Shown here piece by piece: positions 25,823-35,378 of a stretch of 64,000 nucleotides of DNA (its first letter is position 1; each line of letters begins with the position of its first letter). Source of the DNA: Flammeovirga sp. SJP92 (lineage in GTDB: Bacteria > Bacteroidota > Bacteroidia > Cytophagales > Flammeovirgaceae); contig NZ_LQAQ01000015.1 of NCBI RefSeq assembly GCF_001583495.1, positions 1-64,000 on the forward strand, written 5' to 3'. The position numbers and the translations under genes were made by a program. The notes beneath the pieces are model-generated. The model saw only the letters and a program-made list of their open reading frames with translations, did no database searches and was not told where the DNA came from.

Positions 25823-27619
25823 TTATTGATTGTATTTATAAATGGGATACCTTAGGTAAGACCTCTCTTTATGGTCAGAGTGATCGTATATAAACTCCAA
25901 TTGCTGATAAGCAGAATTTCTAAACCCTTCATCCTCTTTTTTCTTTTGCTCTAATGCTTTTTTAAGTTCGGGATTTTTCTTGAGAATTGTGACTGCTTTG
26001 TCTTCAAATACATAGGAAGAAAAATGCTCTTTTTGCTGTAAAATAGGGTCAAAGTAATTCCAAGCAAAATAACTGTCTTTTCCTTCAGGAGTAAGTGTCT
26101 CCATCAAGAAACGAACTCTCCTTTGATCTGTTGGTACCATGTAATCACCTTTTCTGAAGAGAACCTCCTCTACTTTTGCTGTGGTACTTATATCATAATG
26201 TAAATAATGACCTTCGTAAGGATGCTGTACTGTTTTATAATTCTCAATGTATTTGACATCTACTGTCAACGTTTGATCTTCTTCCAGTTTCGTCATTTTT
26301 ATATGATTATATTCTAAAGCGGCAATCACATTACCCCATGCTTTTGGAATAATAAAAAAGTCCGGTTTTGTTTCTCTTTTCGTCACTTTCAACCCAGAAT
26401 AAAAAGGTATTTCCTTCTCATAAGGTTTAGAACGATCATAATACAAACGTGATAAACCACTCACTTCACTTGGTTTATAACTACCTTCATAGCCTTTAAA
26501 ACGAATTTGATCTACCTTAGAAGAATCAATACTCCAATTAATGGCTATTGCATTGGCTTTCTGATCTGCTTCAAATTTAGCTTCCTTTGCCTTCGATAGT
26601 TCATCACCGTGCTTTTCTAAAAATACAATGGCTTTTTTCAAGAAATCATAAGTGGCTTGAGTCCTTTGCTGATAGGGTTTCAGCATATGCGTTTCAATCA
26701 CATAACTTGGGGTATTGAACAATGCCGTATACCCTGAAGAGTAACGAGGAGAATCAAAAAACTGTACATATCCCTTATCTGGCGTTGTTCCCCAAACATT
26801 CACATAGGGTACAATATCCCATCCTTCTTTTTTCATTTCATTTTCTAAAAAAGGATTCATCTTGTCCTTCATAAAAGTACCGATCTCTCCTCCCAATTTT
26901 TCCTCATGTGTAGCCAAGTAAGTCAATACATGTTGATAGTCAGCACCATTGCTCACATGTGTATCAATAAATAATTCAGGTTCATAGAGATGAAAAATCT
27001 CAGCAAATGACCTCATATTTTCAGAGTCCATTTTGATAAAATCCCTATTCAAATCCAGATTTTTTGCATTTCCTCTAAAACCATATTCATTGGGACCTTC
27101 TTGATTGGCTCTTGTTGAAGAATTTCGATTTAAGGCTCCACCAATATTATAAAAGGGAATCACTGCAACAATCGTATTTTCATTCTCAACATTAACTTTC
27201 CCCTGCAACATATCACGCAACAACATCATGGATGCATCTACACCATCCGGTTCTCCTGGGTGGATTGCATTGTTGATCAGTAATACATTTTTCTTTTTAA
27301 TATCAGAAGGAATAAAACTGCTTTCTTTGGAATAAATACCTACATGTAATGGATAACCACTGTCTGTTTTCCCATACTCTACTACTCGAAATGACTCATA
27401 TGCCTCACCCAACTTCATAAAATAGGCAATTCCTTCCTCATAAGTGAAAGTCTCAGTTCCTTTTGACTTTTCAAATGGTGTCAACCAATCTGACTCTTCT
27501 ACTGCCGGCTTCTCTGTACATGAAAAAATAAAAGCCAATAAACTTGAAATTAAAAAAGTATTGCGTAATTTTATCACTATCTTGATATGTTTATGGTCAA
27601 TATGAAGTGCTTTGTTCAT
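25823..27619 (-). CDS. Lipoprotein zinc carboxypeptidase, peptidase family M14
   Basis: This 598-residue secreted metallopeptidase has zinc ligands visible as HPGEPDG (His and Glu of HxxE) and a downstream His in DTHVSNGADYQH. A conserved Glu in YVIETHMLKP is the likely catalytic base. A basic N-terminus precedes a lipobox (LLAFIFSCTEKP), so the enzyme is membrane-anchored in the periplasm or outer membrane. The catalytic domain covers about residues 60-350, with a beta-rich C-terminal domain after it. The substrate (peptides or cell-wall peptides) cannot be read. There is no in-frame ATG other than that at 27619 before the signal sequence. Confidence 0.88.
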   Translation of the reverse strand: MNKALHIDHKHIKIVIKLRNTFLISSLLAFIFSCTEKPAVEESDWLTPFEKSKGTETFTYEEGIAYFMKLGEAYESFRVVEYGKTDSGYPLHVGIYSKESSFIPSDIKKKNVLLINNAIHPGEPDGVDASMMLLRDMLQGKVNVENENTIVAVIPFYNIGGALNRNSSTRANQEGPNEYGFRGNAKNLDLNRDFIKMDSENMRSFAEIFHLYEPELFIDTHVSNGADYQHVLTYLATHEEKLGGEIGTFMKDKMNPFLENEMKKEGWDIVPYVNVWGTTPDKGYVQFFDSPRYSSGYTALFNTPSYVIETHMLKPYQQRTQATYDFLKKAIVFLEKHGDELSKAKEAKFEADQKANAIAINWSIDSSKVDQIRFKGYEGSYKPSEVSGLSRLYYDRSKPYEKEIPFYSGLKVTKRETKPDFFIIPKAWGNVIAALEYNHIKMTKLEEDQTLTVDVKYIENYKTVQHPYEGHYLHYDISTTAKVEEVLFRKGDYMVPTDQRRVRFLMETLTPEGKDSYFAWNYFDPILQQKEHFSSYVFEDKAVTILKKNPELKKALEQKKKEDEGFRNSAYQQLEFIYDHSDHKERSYLRYPIYKYNQ

Positions 27620-27736
27620 TCAATATTTAGCAATGTCTGCACTAGCACATGAATATCTACAAATAAATTGATTCAACAAAGATTATTTATATTGTTCAAA
27701 TAGTTTTAAATAAATTCTTATAGTAAACCATTAACA

Positions 27737-28681
27737 ATGAAACCTTCCTTCAAAAAAATAAATCTTACAATAATAGTTTTCGTCGTAGCTCTATATACCA
27801 TTGTTTCTTTTTTCACTTATACTCAAACGTGTTTGATTTCAACACATCAAGGAGAAAGTATGTTGCAGAGCGAAAAGGAAAATGGTTCTTTTGATACTTT
27901 ATGGCTTGATAAAGTAAGTCGTGAAGATTTTGAAGTAACTTCTGAGCAAGGGTATACTTTGAGCGGCACTTACCTTGAAGCACCTGAAGACTCTGTAAAG
28001 CTCACAGCCGTAATGGTGCATGGTGTGACCCATGATAGATGGAGAATGATGCGTTATGCACAGATTTATTTAAAACATGGAATTGATGTTGTACTTTACG
28101 ATCATAGAAAACATGGTTTAAGCGGCGGAGAACAGGTGAGCTTCAGTTATTTTGAAAGCCAAGATCTGGAAAAAATTGTGCAATGGACAAAAAAGAGAAA
28201 ACCTGAAGACTTTATTCTTGCACACGGTGAATCTTTAGGAGGAGCAACAGTCACCTCTCACTCAGGAATTAATGAATCGACACACTCAGTAGACTTTTAT
28301 ATTGCAGATTGTCCTTTCTCTGATACAAAGGAATTGCTTGCTTTCAGAGCTTATGAAGACTTTAACGTGCCGGATTTGGGCTTTATGAATACCTCTAGTG
28401 TAGTGACAAAAATGCTGGCGGATTTTTACCTAGGAGATGCTTCTCCAATTCAGAGTGTCAAAAACTCCAAAGTTCCTTTCTTGTTTATTCATGGCAAAGC
28501 CGATAAGTATATCCCAATGCAAATGACAAAAGACTTATTTGAAGCGAAGAAGTTTGGTGAGAAATACATTTGGTTGGTTCCAGAGGCAACTCACGCCAAA
28601 TCTATCACTAAGGCACCTGTAATGTACGAAATTACAGTTATGAATTATGTCAACACTATTCTTTCGCAATTAGCGAAGTAA
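27737..28681 (+). CDS. Alpha/beta hydrolase with N-terminal membrane anchor
   Basis: This 314-residue protein has one N-terminal hydrophobic segment (about 9-30), then an alpha/beta hydrolase domain resembling BEM46/YqkD-like extracytoplasmic hydrolases. The nucleophile elbow is GESLGG, the oxyanion region MVHGVTHDRW, and the likely acid and His are in HGKADKYIP and PEATHAKS. The substrate is unknown. It is transcribed divergently from the M14 gene and ends with its own terminator. Confidence 0.85.
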   Translation: MKPSFKKINLTIIVFVVALYTIVSFFTYTQTCLISTHQGESMLQSEKENGSFDTLWLDKVSREDFEVTSEQGYTLSGTYLEAPEDSVKLTAVMVHGVTHDRWRMMRYAQIYLKHGIDVVLYDHRKHGLSGGEQVSFSYFESQDLEKIVQWTKKRKPEDFILAHGESLGGATVTSHSGINESTHSVDFYIADCPFSDTKELLAFRAYEDFNVPDLGFMNTSSVVTKMLADFYLGDASPIQSVKNSKVPFLFIHGKADKYIPMQMTKDLFEAKKFGEKYIWLVPEATHAKSITKAPVMYEITVMNYVNTILSQLAK

Positions 28682-28705
28682 AAATTATAAAGAAGACTTT
28701 TTGAG

Positions 28706-28736
28706 AAGCCCATGATTTGAAATCATGGGCTTTTTT
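28706..28736 (+). terminator. Intrinsic terminator of the alpha/beta hydrolase gene
   Basis: AAGCCCATGATT (28706-28717) pairs with AATCATGGGCTT (28721-28732), followed by TTTTTT. It lies 25 bases after the stop codon. Confidence 0.88.
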
Positions 28737-28811
28737 ATATACTAAGTATTCGAGAATTCTAACCAAATTCATTGGCGGTTTTACTAACTTTCTATATTCT
28801 AGGTTTAAGCT

Positions 28812-28976
28812 TTAGAGCATGTTTGAAATATATATTTTAGAAGTAAAAATTCTCCATTTTAGTTTTGAGGCAATTAATTTCAGAGAAAATAGTAGCTCTA
28901 TAGTTGATGAAATTAATAAACTCACGTTCTAAAAGGGTGGATTTTTATTAAAAAAGATGATTCAAACATACTCTTA
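28812..28976. mobile_element. MITE-like 159-bp element with terminal inverted repeats and TTA target duplication
   Basis: The element spans 28815-28973. The left end GAGCATGTTTGAA and the right end (reverse complement) GAGTATGTTTGAA differ at one base. The inverted similarity continues inward for about 48 bp, and inner arms AATTAATTTCA/TGAAATTAAT also pair, so the whole element folds on itself. TTA at 28812-28814 and 28974-28976 forms a 3-bp target duplication of TNA type, as with IS1031-like IS5 elements (inference). There is no ORF inside. The same left end recurs at 25154. Confidence 0.65.
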
Positions 28977-29107
28977 TTTCTCTTGAGTTTTTTAAGAAGG
29001 TTGAAATTAGTTTTATAAACGCCACTCCCATCTGATTCTTTAATAATTTGCGAATTACCCCATGATGTATGTATATTCACTCATTCATCACCAATACACC
29101 TTAACTC

Positions 29108-29533
29108 ATGACAGAACAAACAGATACAACAACAGGCAGAGTAAGCAAGACAACGATAAAAGTCAGAAATTATCACATTGATAGTTTCCAGCATGTAAAC
29201 AATATGAGGTACATGGAGTTTCTAGAAGAAGCAAGGTGGTGTCACTTTGAAAACAACGAGACCTTATTATTGGCAAGCAAAGAAGATACAACCTTTGTCA
29301 TTGCGAATTACAATATCAACTTCAAGTATCCTGCTTCCATGCATCAAGAGTTGGAATTACACTCTCAAGTCGTTAAAGTGGGAAGTTCAAGTGTTACTTT
29401 CCATCAAATTATTTATATTAAAGGAACAGACCTTGTGGCATTAGAAGCTGATGTAGTATTAGTTGCTTTTGATATCAAGACACAAAAACCTAAGAAAATT
29501 TCAACCATCATAAAAGATGAGTTATTCAAATAA
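29108..29533 (+). CDS. Acyl-CoA thioesterase, 4HBT hot-dog family
   Basis: This 141-residue cytoplasmic protein has the 4-hydroxybenzoyl-CoA/YbgC-type hot-dog motif: the active-site stretch HIDSFQHVNNMRYMEFLEEA (Asp/His/Asn near residues 19-27), followed by NINFKYPASMHQELELHSQ. It likely hydrolyses acyl-CoA thioesters; the chain length is unknown. It is 15 bases upstream of an alpha/beta hydrolase gene and probably co-transcribed with it. Alternative: a thioester dehydratase-like hot-dog protein, less likely given the YbgC-like motif. Confidence 0.85.
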   Translation: MTEQTDTTTGRVSKTTIKVRNYHIDSFQHVNNMRYMEFLEEARWCHFENNETLLLASKEDTTFVIANYNINFKYPASMHQELELHSQVVKVGSSSVTFHQIIYIKGTDLVALEADVVLVAFDIKTQKPKKISTIIKDELFK

Positions 29534-29548
29534 TTAACCTAGTCGTCA

Positions 29549-30451
29549 ATGTCATCATTTCAGCATAGGATTTTGAAAATGGGGTTGAATCTATCCTCTA
29601 CTCTTTTTCCTACAAAAGATATTAACCTTACCCTATTAAGAGAAACTACTGAATTTATATCTCTAGTGGCACTTTTACCATGGGGTGTAAAATCCAATAA
29701 GTTCAAGATTGGAACAATGGAGGCCGAAATCATCAAGCCTGTATATGCTTCAGAAAAGAAAAAGGCATTGCTTTATCTTCATGGAGGCGGATTTGCGATT
29801 GGCTCCAATCAAACACACCGTCATATGGTGGGGAAAATTGTAAAAGACACTTCTACAGAAGCATTGTTGATCAATTACAGGAAGATTCCTAATCATGCTT
29901 GCCCTGCCCCCATTGAAGATGCTTATGCAGGTTATCAGTTTCTTTTGAAAGAAGGTTATCAAGCAAATCAAATTGTTGTGGCAGGAGATTCTGCCGGCGG
30001 CGGTTTAGTTTGTACTTTATTTTTTATGCTGAAAGATAAAGGTGAAAAATTACCTAAAGCAGGAATTTGTCTTTCACCTTGGCTTGACTTAATGCACACC
30101 GGAGAGACTGTGGAAGACAATAAATACACGGACCCTTTTGTCAAAATTGATGAAATGAAAAGATGGGCGGAGGTATATGCAGGGTCTAAACCACTGGATG
30201 ACCCGTATGTATCTCCACTTTATGGCGATTTTTCAGATTTCCCCCCTATGCTGATACAAACCTCTAAGAATGAGGTGTTACATGATGACAGCGTCAGACT
30301 GAAAAAGGCTTTAGAAGACCAAAAAATCGATGTAACTTATCAAGAATGGGAGGACCTGATCCATTGGTGGCAACTGTTCTGGCGTTTTATCCCAGAATCC
30401 GATGAAGCATTGACAAAAGTTTCGGTTTATATTAATCAACAATTCAAGTAA
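29549..30451 (+). CDS. Alpha/beta hydrolase, hormone-sensitive-lipase type esterase
   Basis: This 300-residue enzyme of the HSL esterase family (alpha/beta hydrolase fold-3) has the oxyanion motif LHGGGFAIGS (about 73-82) and the nucleophile elbow GDSAGG (about 148-153). A C-terminal EWEDLIHWWQLF holds the probable catalytic His. It hydrolyses short-chain esters or lipids in characterised relatives. There is no signal peptide. It forms a two-gene unit with the upstream thioesterase. Confidence 0.88.
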   Translation: MSSFQHRILKMGLNLSSTLFPTKDINLTLLRETTEFISLVALLPWGVKSNKFKIGTMEAEIIKPVYASEKKKALLYLHGGGFAIGSNQTHRHMVGKIVKDTSTEALLINYRKIPNHACPAPIEDAYAGYQFLLKEGYQANQIVVAGDSAGGGLVCTLFFMLKDKGEKLPKAGICLSPWLDLMHTGETVEDNKYTDPFVKIDEMKRWAEVYAGSKPLDDPYVSPLYGDFSDFPPMLIQTSKNEVLHDDSVRLKKALEDQKIDVTYQEWEDLIHWWQLFWRFIPESDEALTKVSVYINQQFK

Positions 30452-30547
30452 TCGTAATAGTTATTTCCATCACTTATCTCTATCTTTATCAAGAGATTAT
30501 AAATAAACTTAAATATTTCATAATTTATAGATAAGTCTCAATAATGA

Positions 30548-30577
30548 TTGTTCATTCATTTATTTTTACTACCTTTG
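30548..30577 (+). promoter_or_regulatory. Bacteroidota promoter upstream of the phasin gene
   Basis: TTG (30548-30550) and TACCTTTG (30570-30577) are separated by 19 bp, an excellent match to the -33/-7 consensus. It predicts a start near 30584 and a leader of about 57 bases before the ATG at 30641. Confidence 0.62.
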
Positions 30578-30640
30578 TAAAAACAATAACTCAAGGTGAT
30601 TGAACAACCAAGTTTAACCACAAAATAAAAAATAAGCACC

Positions 30641-31033
30641 ATGGAAGAACTATTAAAAAAGCTTGTTTATACCGGAGTAGGTATCACAGCATTTACTATC
30701 GAGAAAATACAAGAAGTAGTTGACAAATTAGTAGCAGAAGAGAAATTGACTGTAGAAGAAGGGAAGAAAATTGTTGACGAATTTGTAGATAGCACAGAAG
30801 CTAAGAAAAACGAATTTGAAGACCAACTCAAAACATTAGCTGAAAAATTTACATCGTCCTTAAACTTTGATTTCGACAAGATCACTTCAATGTTTAAAGG
30901 AGGAGATTCTGAAGAGGTAGAGATCTTAAAGGCTCGTATTGAAGCTTTAGAAGCCGCACAAGCAAAGGCTTCTACACCAAGAAAAGCTCCTGCTAAGAAA
31001 ACTACTACGTCTTCAGAAGCGTCAGAAGCGTAA
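30641..31033 (+). CDS. Phasin-like coiled-coil protein
   Basis: This 130-residue protein consists of long amphipathic helices. It starts with a short hydrophobic stretch (YTGVGITAFT), continues with charged helix pairs (VDKLVAEEKLTVEEGKKIV), and ends in a Lys/Ala/Pro/Thr-rich tail (APAKKTTTSSEASEA). This resembles the PHA granule-associated phasin family (PhaF/PhaI type), which coats storage granules or acts as a small stress protein. It has its own promoter and terminator. No PHA synthase gene is in the window, so a storage role is uncertain. Confidence 0.72.
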   Translation: MEELLKKLVYTGVGITAFTIEKIQEVVDKLVAEEKLTVEEGKKIVDEFVDSTEAKKNEFEDQLKTLAEKFTSSLNFDFDKITSMFKGGDSEEVEILKARIEALEAAQAKASTPRKAPAKKTTTSSEASEA

Positions 31034-31061
31034 GCCTTTTGGTACTTTTGTGATGTGTGTG

Positions 31062-31106
31062 GGCCGACAGTACTGTATGATGTACAGAATTGTCGGTCTT
31101 TTTTTT
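31062..31106 (+). terminator. Intrinsic terminator of the phasin gene
   Basis: CCGACAGTACTGTA pairs with TACAGAATTGTCGG across a TGATG loop, with a small internal mismatch, and is followed by eight T. It lies about 30 bases after the stop. Confidence 0.8.
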
Positions 31107-31207
31107 ACACAAAATGCAACCGATTGCAACAATTCTAAAATAATTACCTAATTTTACCCAACCAATAAGAGACAACGAAAAACACACTAAATTATTCACC
31201 AAAAATT

Positions 31208-32251
31208 ATGATGGATAAACTTACCGCATCTGTAGGTACTGCTCTTGATCGCTTTATTGCTCAAAAGCAGGAACAATTTCCATATGCTACTGGAGAGCTT
31301 TCTCAACTTCTCCGTGATATTGCCCTGGCCTCTAAAATTATAAATAGAGAAATCAATAGAGCCGGCTTGGCAGGAATTGAAGGTGGTGCAGGCGCAGAAA
31401 ATGTACAGGGAGAAGCACAGCAAAAACTTGATATGATTGCTGATATTCGTTTTACAAGAGCTCTTTCTAAAGGTGGAGAAACTTGTGGAATCATTTCTGA
31501 GGAGGTTGATGGAATCATTGACACAGGAAATCACCATGCTAAATACATCGTGACTATAGATCCGCTGGACGGTTCTTCAAACATTGATGTAAATGTACTT
31601 GTAGGTACAATATTCTCAATTTACCGTAGACGTTCACCTATTGGAAGACCGCCTACCAAGGAAGATATGCTGCAACAAGGCACTGAACAAGTGGCGGCAG
31701 GATATGTACTTTATGGTTCTTCAACTATGCTTGTGTACAGTACAGGCTATGGTGTCAACGGCTTTACTTACGAACCTTCATTGGGTGAGTATTTCCTTTC
31801 GCATCCTAACATGCAATGCAAGGAAGATGGCTCGATCTACTCTATCAACGAGGGTGGATACAACACTTTTGCTGATGGTTTGAAAGAGTATATTGCTCAA
31901 TGCAAAGACAGAGAGTATTCTAGCCGATACATCGGTTCTTTAGTTGGAGATTTCCATAGAAACTTGCTGAAAGGCGGGATTTACATCTACCCTTCTACAT
32001 CAAAGTATAAACACGGAAAACTGCGTTTGTTGTACGAATGCAACGCACTTGCCTTCTTGGCGGAACAATCTGGCGCTATGGCCACTGATGGTTATCAGCG
32101 CATCTTGGACATTAAACCAACAGAGTTCCATCAAAGAACTCCGTTTTATGTTGGCTCTCCAAAGATGGTTGAGGAAGCAATGGCTTACTTACAGGGAAAG
32201 AAACATGAACCAATTACAGCTCCACCCGTCAACGGTGTTGAAGTAAAATAA
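31208..32251 (+). CDS. fbp: Fructose-1,6-bisphosphatase class I
   Basis: This 347-residue gluconeogenic enzyme hydrolyses fructose 1,6-bisphosphate to fructose 6-phosphate. The signature [12 protein letters not shown] with metal-binding Asp and Glu residues is intact, as are EEVDGI upstream and the C-terminal sugar-phosphate block [18 protein letters not shown]. It would let cells growing on alginate, which yields pyruvate and triose phosphate, make hexose phosphates. The start could be Met1 (31208) or Met2 (31211). Confidence 0.95.
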   Translation: MMDKLTASVGTALDRFIAQKQEQFPYATGELSQLLRDIALASKIINREINRAGLAGIEGGAGAENVQGEAQQKLDMIADIRFTRALSKGGETCGIISEEVDGIIDTGNHHAKYIVTIDPLDGSSNIDVNVLVGTIFSIYRRRSPIGRPPTKEDMLQQGTEQVAAGYVLYGSSTMLVYSTGYGVNGFTYEPSLGEYFLSHPNMQCKEDGSIYSINEGGYNTFADGLKEYIAQCKDREYSSRYIGSLVGDFHRNLLKGGIYIYPSTSKYKHGKLRLLYECNALAFLAEQSGAMATDGYQRILDIKPTEFHQRTPFYVGSPKMVEEAMAYLQGKKHEPITAPPVNGVEVK

Positions 32252-32624
32252 AAAGTCTTACTTACTAGGACAGAATAATTCGGAAGTTTTTAGGTTATTA
32301 TTTTTCACCTTTACCTAGGAAGATTTAAAAAATGAAGTACAACTTTATTTTAAGATCAAACAAAGAATAAAACCAAACAGATACAAAAACCCCAATAACT
32401 TTTATTCTAGTACTTTTAATGGTCAGCTAATCACTAATTTAGCTGGCCATTTTTTATTTATAAGCCCTTGATAAACAAGAAAATCAGCATTAACAGAGAT
32501 TTATCATAATAAAAGTTTAGTGATGCTACTTTTCATTGTTTTAACTCTAACTTTACAAATGTGTGTGTACTCATCTTTGAACTGACAATAATAGAAGGCG
32601 AACTTCTACCTAACATTTTACAGT
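32252..32624. other. Intergenic region between fbp and the MFS gene
   Basis: 373 AT-rich bases contain one clear terminator (32418-32456) located about 170 bases after fbp. I see no further gene, although the distance leaves room for a long 3' untranslated region. Confidence 0.4.
32418..32456 (+). terminator. Intrinsic terminator downstream of fbp
   Basis: ATGGTCAGCTAA (32419-32430) pairs with TTAGCTGGCCAT (32439-32450), with one G-T pair, and is followed by a T-run. Confidence 0.8.
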
Positions 32625-33860
32625 ATGATTTCATTAAATAAAAAAGAGAAAGTAACGTTATACATCCTTGCGGCAGTTAGCTTTACGAATATCTTAGATT
32701 TCGTTGTATTGATGCCTTTAGGACATACTTTACAGGAAACATTCAGCATGACTCCCATTCAGTGGAGTGCAGTGGTATCATCATACACATTGGCGGCATC
32801 AGTATCAGGCTTACTGTCCATTTTCTTTATCGATAAATTCGAAAGAAAGAAAATGTTTTTATTCATATATGCATTTTTCACTTTTGGAACTGTACTTTGC
32901 GGAATTGCTGATTCCTACAATTTTCTGCTTTTCGCAAGGCTGTTCACCGGTATTTTTGGAGGATTGATTAATGCCACCTTATTTACAATTGTAGGTGATA
33001 TGCTTCCAGAAGAGAAAAGAGGAACGGGTATTGGAATTCTTATGACTGGCTTTGCAGTTTCTTCTGCAGTAGGAGTACCTATCGGCCTATATCTTGGAGT
33101 GACCATTCATTGGCATGCACCTTTTATCATCATTGCAATTTTATCCAGTATACTTTGGTTTGTCTGCTATTACAGACTAGAAGAAATGAAAAGCCACTTG
33201 GAGCATAAGCCAACTAATGGGTCTTTCTTTTCTCCTTTGTTGAATGTATTGAAAAACGGCAAACAATTAAAAGGCTTGTTTGCTCTGTTTTTGGTTTTCT
33301 TTGGCCATTTCCTTTTGATTCCTTTCTTTTCACCATATATGGTCAAAAACATAGGTTTCTTGGATCAGCAATTGACTTGGATTTACTTATGTGGAGGACT
33401 TGCGACTTTGTATTTCTCTCCAAAAATAGGGAAATGGTCAGATCACTATGGTAAATATTATGTTTTTGTAATTATATCATTTATCACCATCATCCCAGCA
33501 TTGGTTTTGACAAATGTTCCATCCATGAGTATTCCAGTGGTACTTGTATTTTCTTCTCTCTTCTTTATTTGCGGTGCCAGGTCAATCCCTGCAAACGCCT
33601 TGATCCTTGGAACAGCAGACCCTAAACAGAGAGGAAGTTTTATGAGTATTCGTTCCGCTGTCCAAAATTTATCTCAAGGATTGGCTTCCTTTACCGCTGG
33701 TCTGATAATAATTGATAATCCAGCAACACATCAACTGGAAAATTATAACATAGTGGGTATTTGTAGCGTAATTGCAACCATGCTAGGTGTCTTTATGTTC
33801 AAGCAGATCAGTGATACAAAAGCACATAAAGAACGAATGAAAAATTTAGTCTCAAAATAA
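32625..33860 (+). CDS. MFS transporter, DHA1 drug/sugar efflux type
   Basis: This 411-residue protein with 12 predicted membrane segments resembles AraJ/NepI-like members of the major facilitator superfamily. The TM2-3 loop motif is IDKFERKKMFLFIY and TM4 contains RLFTGIFGGLINATLFT; the centre has a basic cytoplasmic loop (about 190-215). Substrates of such exporters are sugars, nucleosides or drugs, and none can be assigned here. It ends 21 bases before the radical SAM gene, so the two may be co-transcribed. Confidence 0.85.
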   Translation: MISLNKKEKVTLYILAAVSFTNILDFVVLMPLGHTLQETFSMTPIQWSAVVSSYTLAASVSGLLSIFFIDKFERKKMFLFIYAFFTFGTVLCGIADSYNFLLFARLFTGIFGGLINATLFTIVGDMLPEEKRGTGIGILMTGFAVSSAVGVPIGLYLGVTIHWHAPFIIIAILSSILWFVCYYRLEEMKSHLEHKPTNGSFFSPLLNVLKNGKQLKGLFALFLVFFGHFLLIPFFSPYMVKNIGFLDQQLTWIYLCGGLATLYFSPKIGKWSDHYGKYYVFVIISFITIIPALVLTNVPSMSIPVVLVFSSLFFICGARSIPANALILGTADPKQRGSFMSIRSAVQNLSQGLASFTAGLIIIDNPATHQLENYNIVGICSVIATMLGVFMFKQISDTKAHKERMKNLVSK

Positions 33861-33881
33861 AGTTTTAACCGTACATAAATC

Positions 33882-34820
33882 ATGAACTTTCAATCTAGAA
33901 GGTATTTCCCTTACTCTCAGCAGTTAAAAAGTAAATATGGAGGACGAATTCAAAAAGTCTCTATTCATGCTGAATTTACATGTCCCAACAGAGATGGTTC
34001 TCTTGGGTACGGCGGGTGTACTTTTTGTAATAACGACAGCTTTGTTCCTAATTATCTTCACGATGGAATGATGAGCATTACAAAGCAGATTGATCATGGA
34101 ATGGAGTTTTTGCCTGGCAGATATCATAGTGCAAAAGCTTTTGTAGGTTATTTCCAAGCGTATTCCAATACTTATGGTACTTTGGAATATTTGAAAGAGA
34201 TTTATTCTGAAGCATTAAATCATCCCAAAATTGACGGGTTGGTGATTGGCACAAGACCGGACTGCTTATCTGATGAGCAATTAGATTATCTGGAAGAACT
34301 TTCAAAAGAACATTTGATTTTTATTGAATTCGGTATAGAATCGTGTTATAATAAAACACTGGATAGGGTCAACAGAGGCCACTCTTTTGAAGATTCTGTA
34401 GAAGCCATTCAAAAAGTAGTAGATAGAGGTATTTCAGTGGCAGGACATATGTTATTTGGGTTGCCGGGTGAAACAAGAGAGGAGACCTTAGCTCAAGCTG
34501 AGATCTTGAATAAATTACCTTTAGAATCTCTAAAATTCCATCAGCTTCAGATTGTAAAAGGAACCATCATGGCCAAGCAATTCAAAGAAGATCCTTCTCA
34601 ATTCCCTCTTTTCCAGCCTGACGAATATGTAGATTTTATGGTGGATTTCTTAGAAAGACTTCGTCCAGATATCGCTATTCAACGTTTCAGCAGTGACACT
34701 CCTATCAATCTAAGAATCGCTCCTAACTGGGGGATCAGACCCAATCAAATTCAATTGATGATTGAGAAGAGATTGAAAGAAAGGGATACTTATCAAGGGG
34801 CTTTATACCAAGAAGTATAA
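33882..34820 (+). CDS. Radical SAM protein, YhcC/TIGR01212 family
   Basis: This 312-residue iron-sulfur protein shows the family's unusual cluster motif, Cys34-x11-Cys46-x2-Cys49, in FTCPNRDGSLGYGGCTFCNN. It also has GTRPDCLSDEQLDYL, FIEFGIESCYN and AGHMLFGLPGETREET, which are typical of YhcC and Elp3-like radical SAM proteins. In other bacteria the family has been linked to tRNA or regulatory functions, but the reaction is not settled. It follows the MFS gene on the same strand. Confidence 0.9.
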   Translation: MNFQSRRYFPYSQQLKSKYGGRIQKVSIHAEFTCPNRDGSLGYGGCTFCNNDSFVPNYLHDGMMSITKQIDHGMEFLPGRYHSAKAFVGYFQAYSNTYGTLEYLKEIYSEALNHPKIDGLVIGTRPDCLSDEQLDYLEELSKEHLIFIEFGIESCYNKTLDRVNRGHSFEDSVEAIQKVVDRGISVAGHMLFGLPGETREETLAQAEILNKLPLESLKFHQLQIVKGTIMAKQFKEDPSQFPLFQPDEYVDFMVDFLERLRPDIAIQRFSSDTPINLRIAPNWGIRPNQIQLMIEKRLKERDTYQGALYQEV

Positions 34821-35000
34821 ATAACTCAAGATTCACTGAAGCCTTCTCTTTCAAAGAAGAATAGTATCTTTAAGGAAGGAAGAAGCGTTTCTAATCTTTA
34901 GAATACACTTGAAAAGGGTTAAGTACAAATTCAAAATTATCTAATACTAATTCTATTTATTGTTTTGCGATTACTGCCTTCAAAAAACTTTCAACACATT
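34821..35000. other. Intergenic region before the dispersed repeat
   Basis: About 180 AT-rich bases. A weak hairpin (TTCTCTT with AGAAGAA) follows the radical SAM stop. Nothing else is recognised. Confidence 0.35.
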
Positions 35001-35378
35001 GTAAACTATGTTTTCGTTATTGATAGTGTTAAGAAATCAGGAGATTTCTGATGATCTGAAGGACACGAATGACACTAACGCTTAACATTCGCGCCATTGA
35101 GCTTTCTACCATTATAGTTTGATAGTACTCCCCCTGGCATTGAAGGGAAAAGCGTTAAGAATTTCATGAATTGAGCCGTTAAAAATGATTTTCTTGTTTG
35201 AGCAAAGCGAGTTTAAAATCATTTAGGCTAGTGGAATGAAATTTAGCTTTTGACTTCGAAGCCTAGATTTTTTACTTCGTTTTTCATCCATGGAAAAATG
35301 AAGAAGAAGGAAGCTTGAAAGTAGAACCTTCAAAGCTTGTAGAAATGTTGAGCGAAAGTTGACGATAATTTAGTTTAC
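35001..35378 (+). repeat. Dispersed non-coding repeat, copy A (378 bp, TIR GTAAACTA/TAGTTTAC)
   Basis: The copy is bounded by GTAAACTA and TAGTTTAC and lies in inverted orientation to the copies at 43090-43657. Shared blocks include GAAATCAGGAGATTTCTGAT, GTACTCCCCCTGGCATTGAA, AAGCGTTAAGAATTTCATG and TGATTTTCTTGTTTGAGC. No open reading frame of useful length is present. It is either a MITE-like element or a structured intergenic repeat. Confidence 0.75.
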
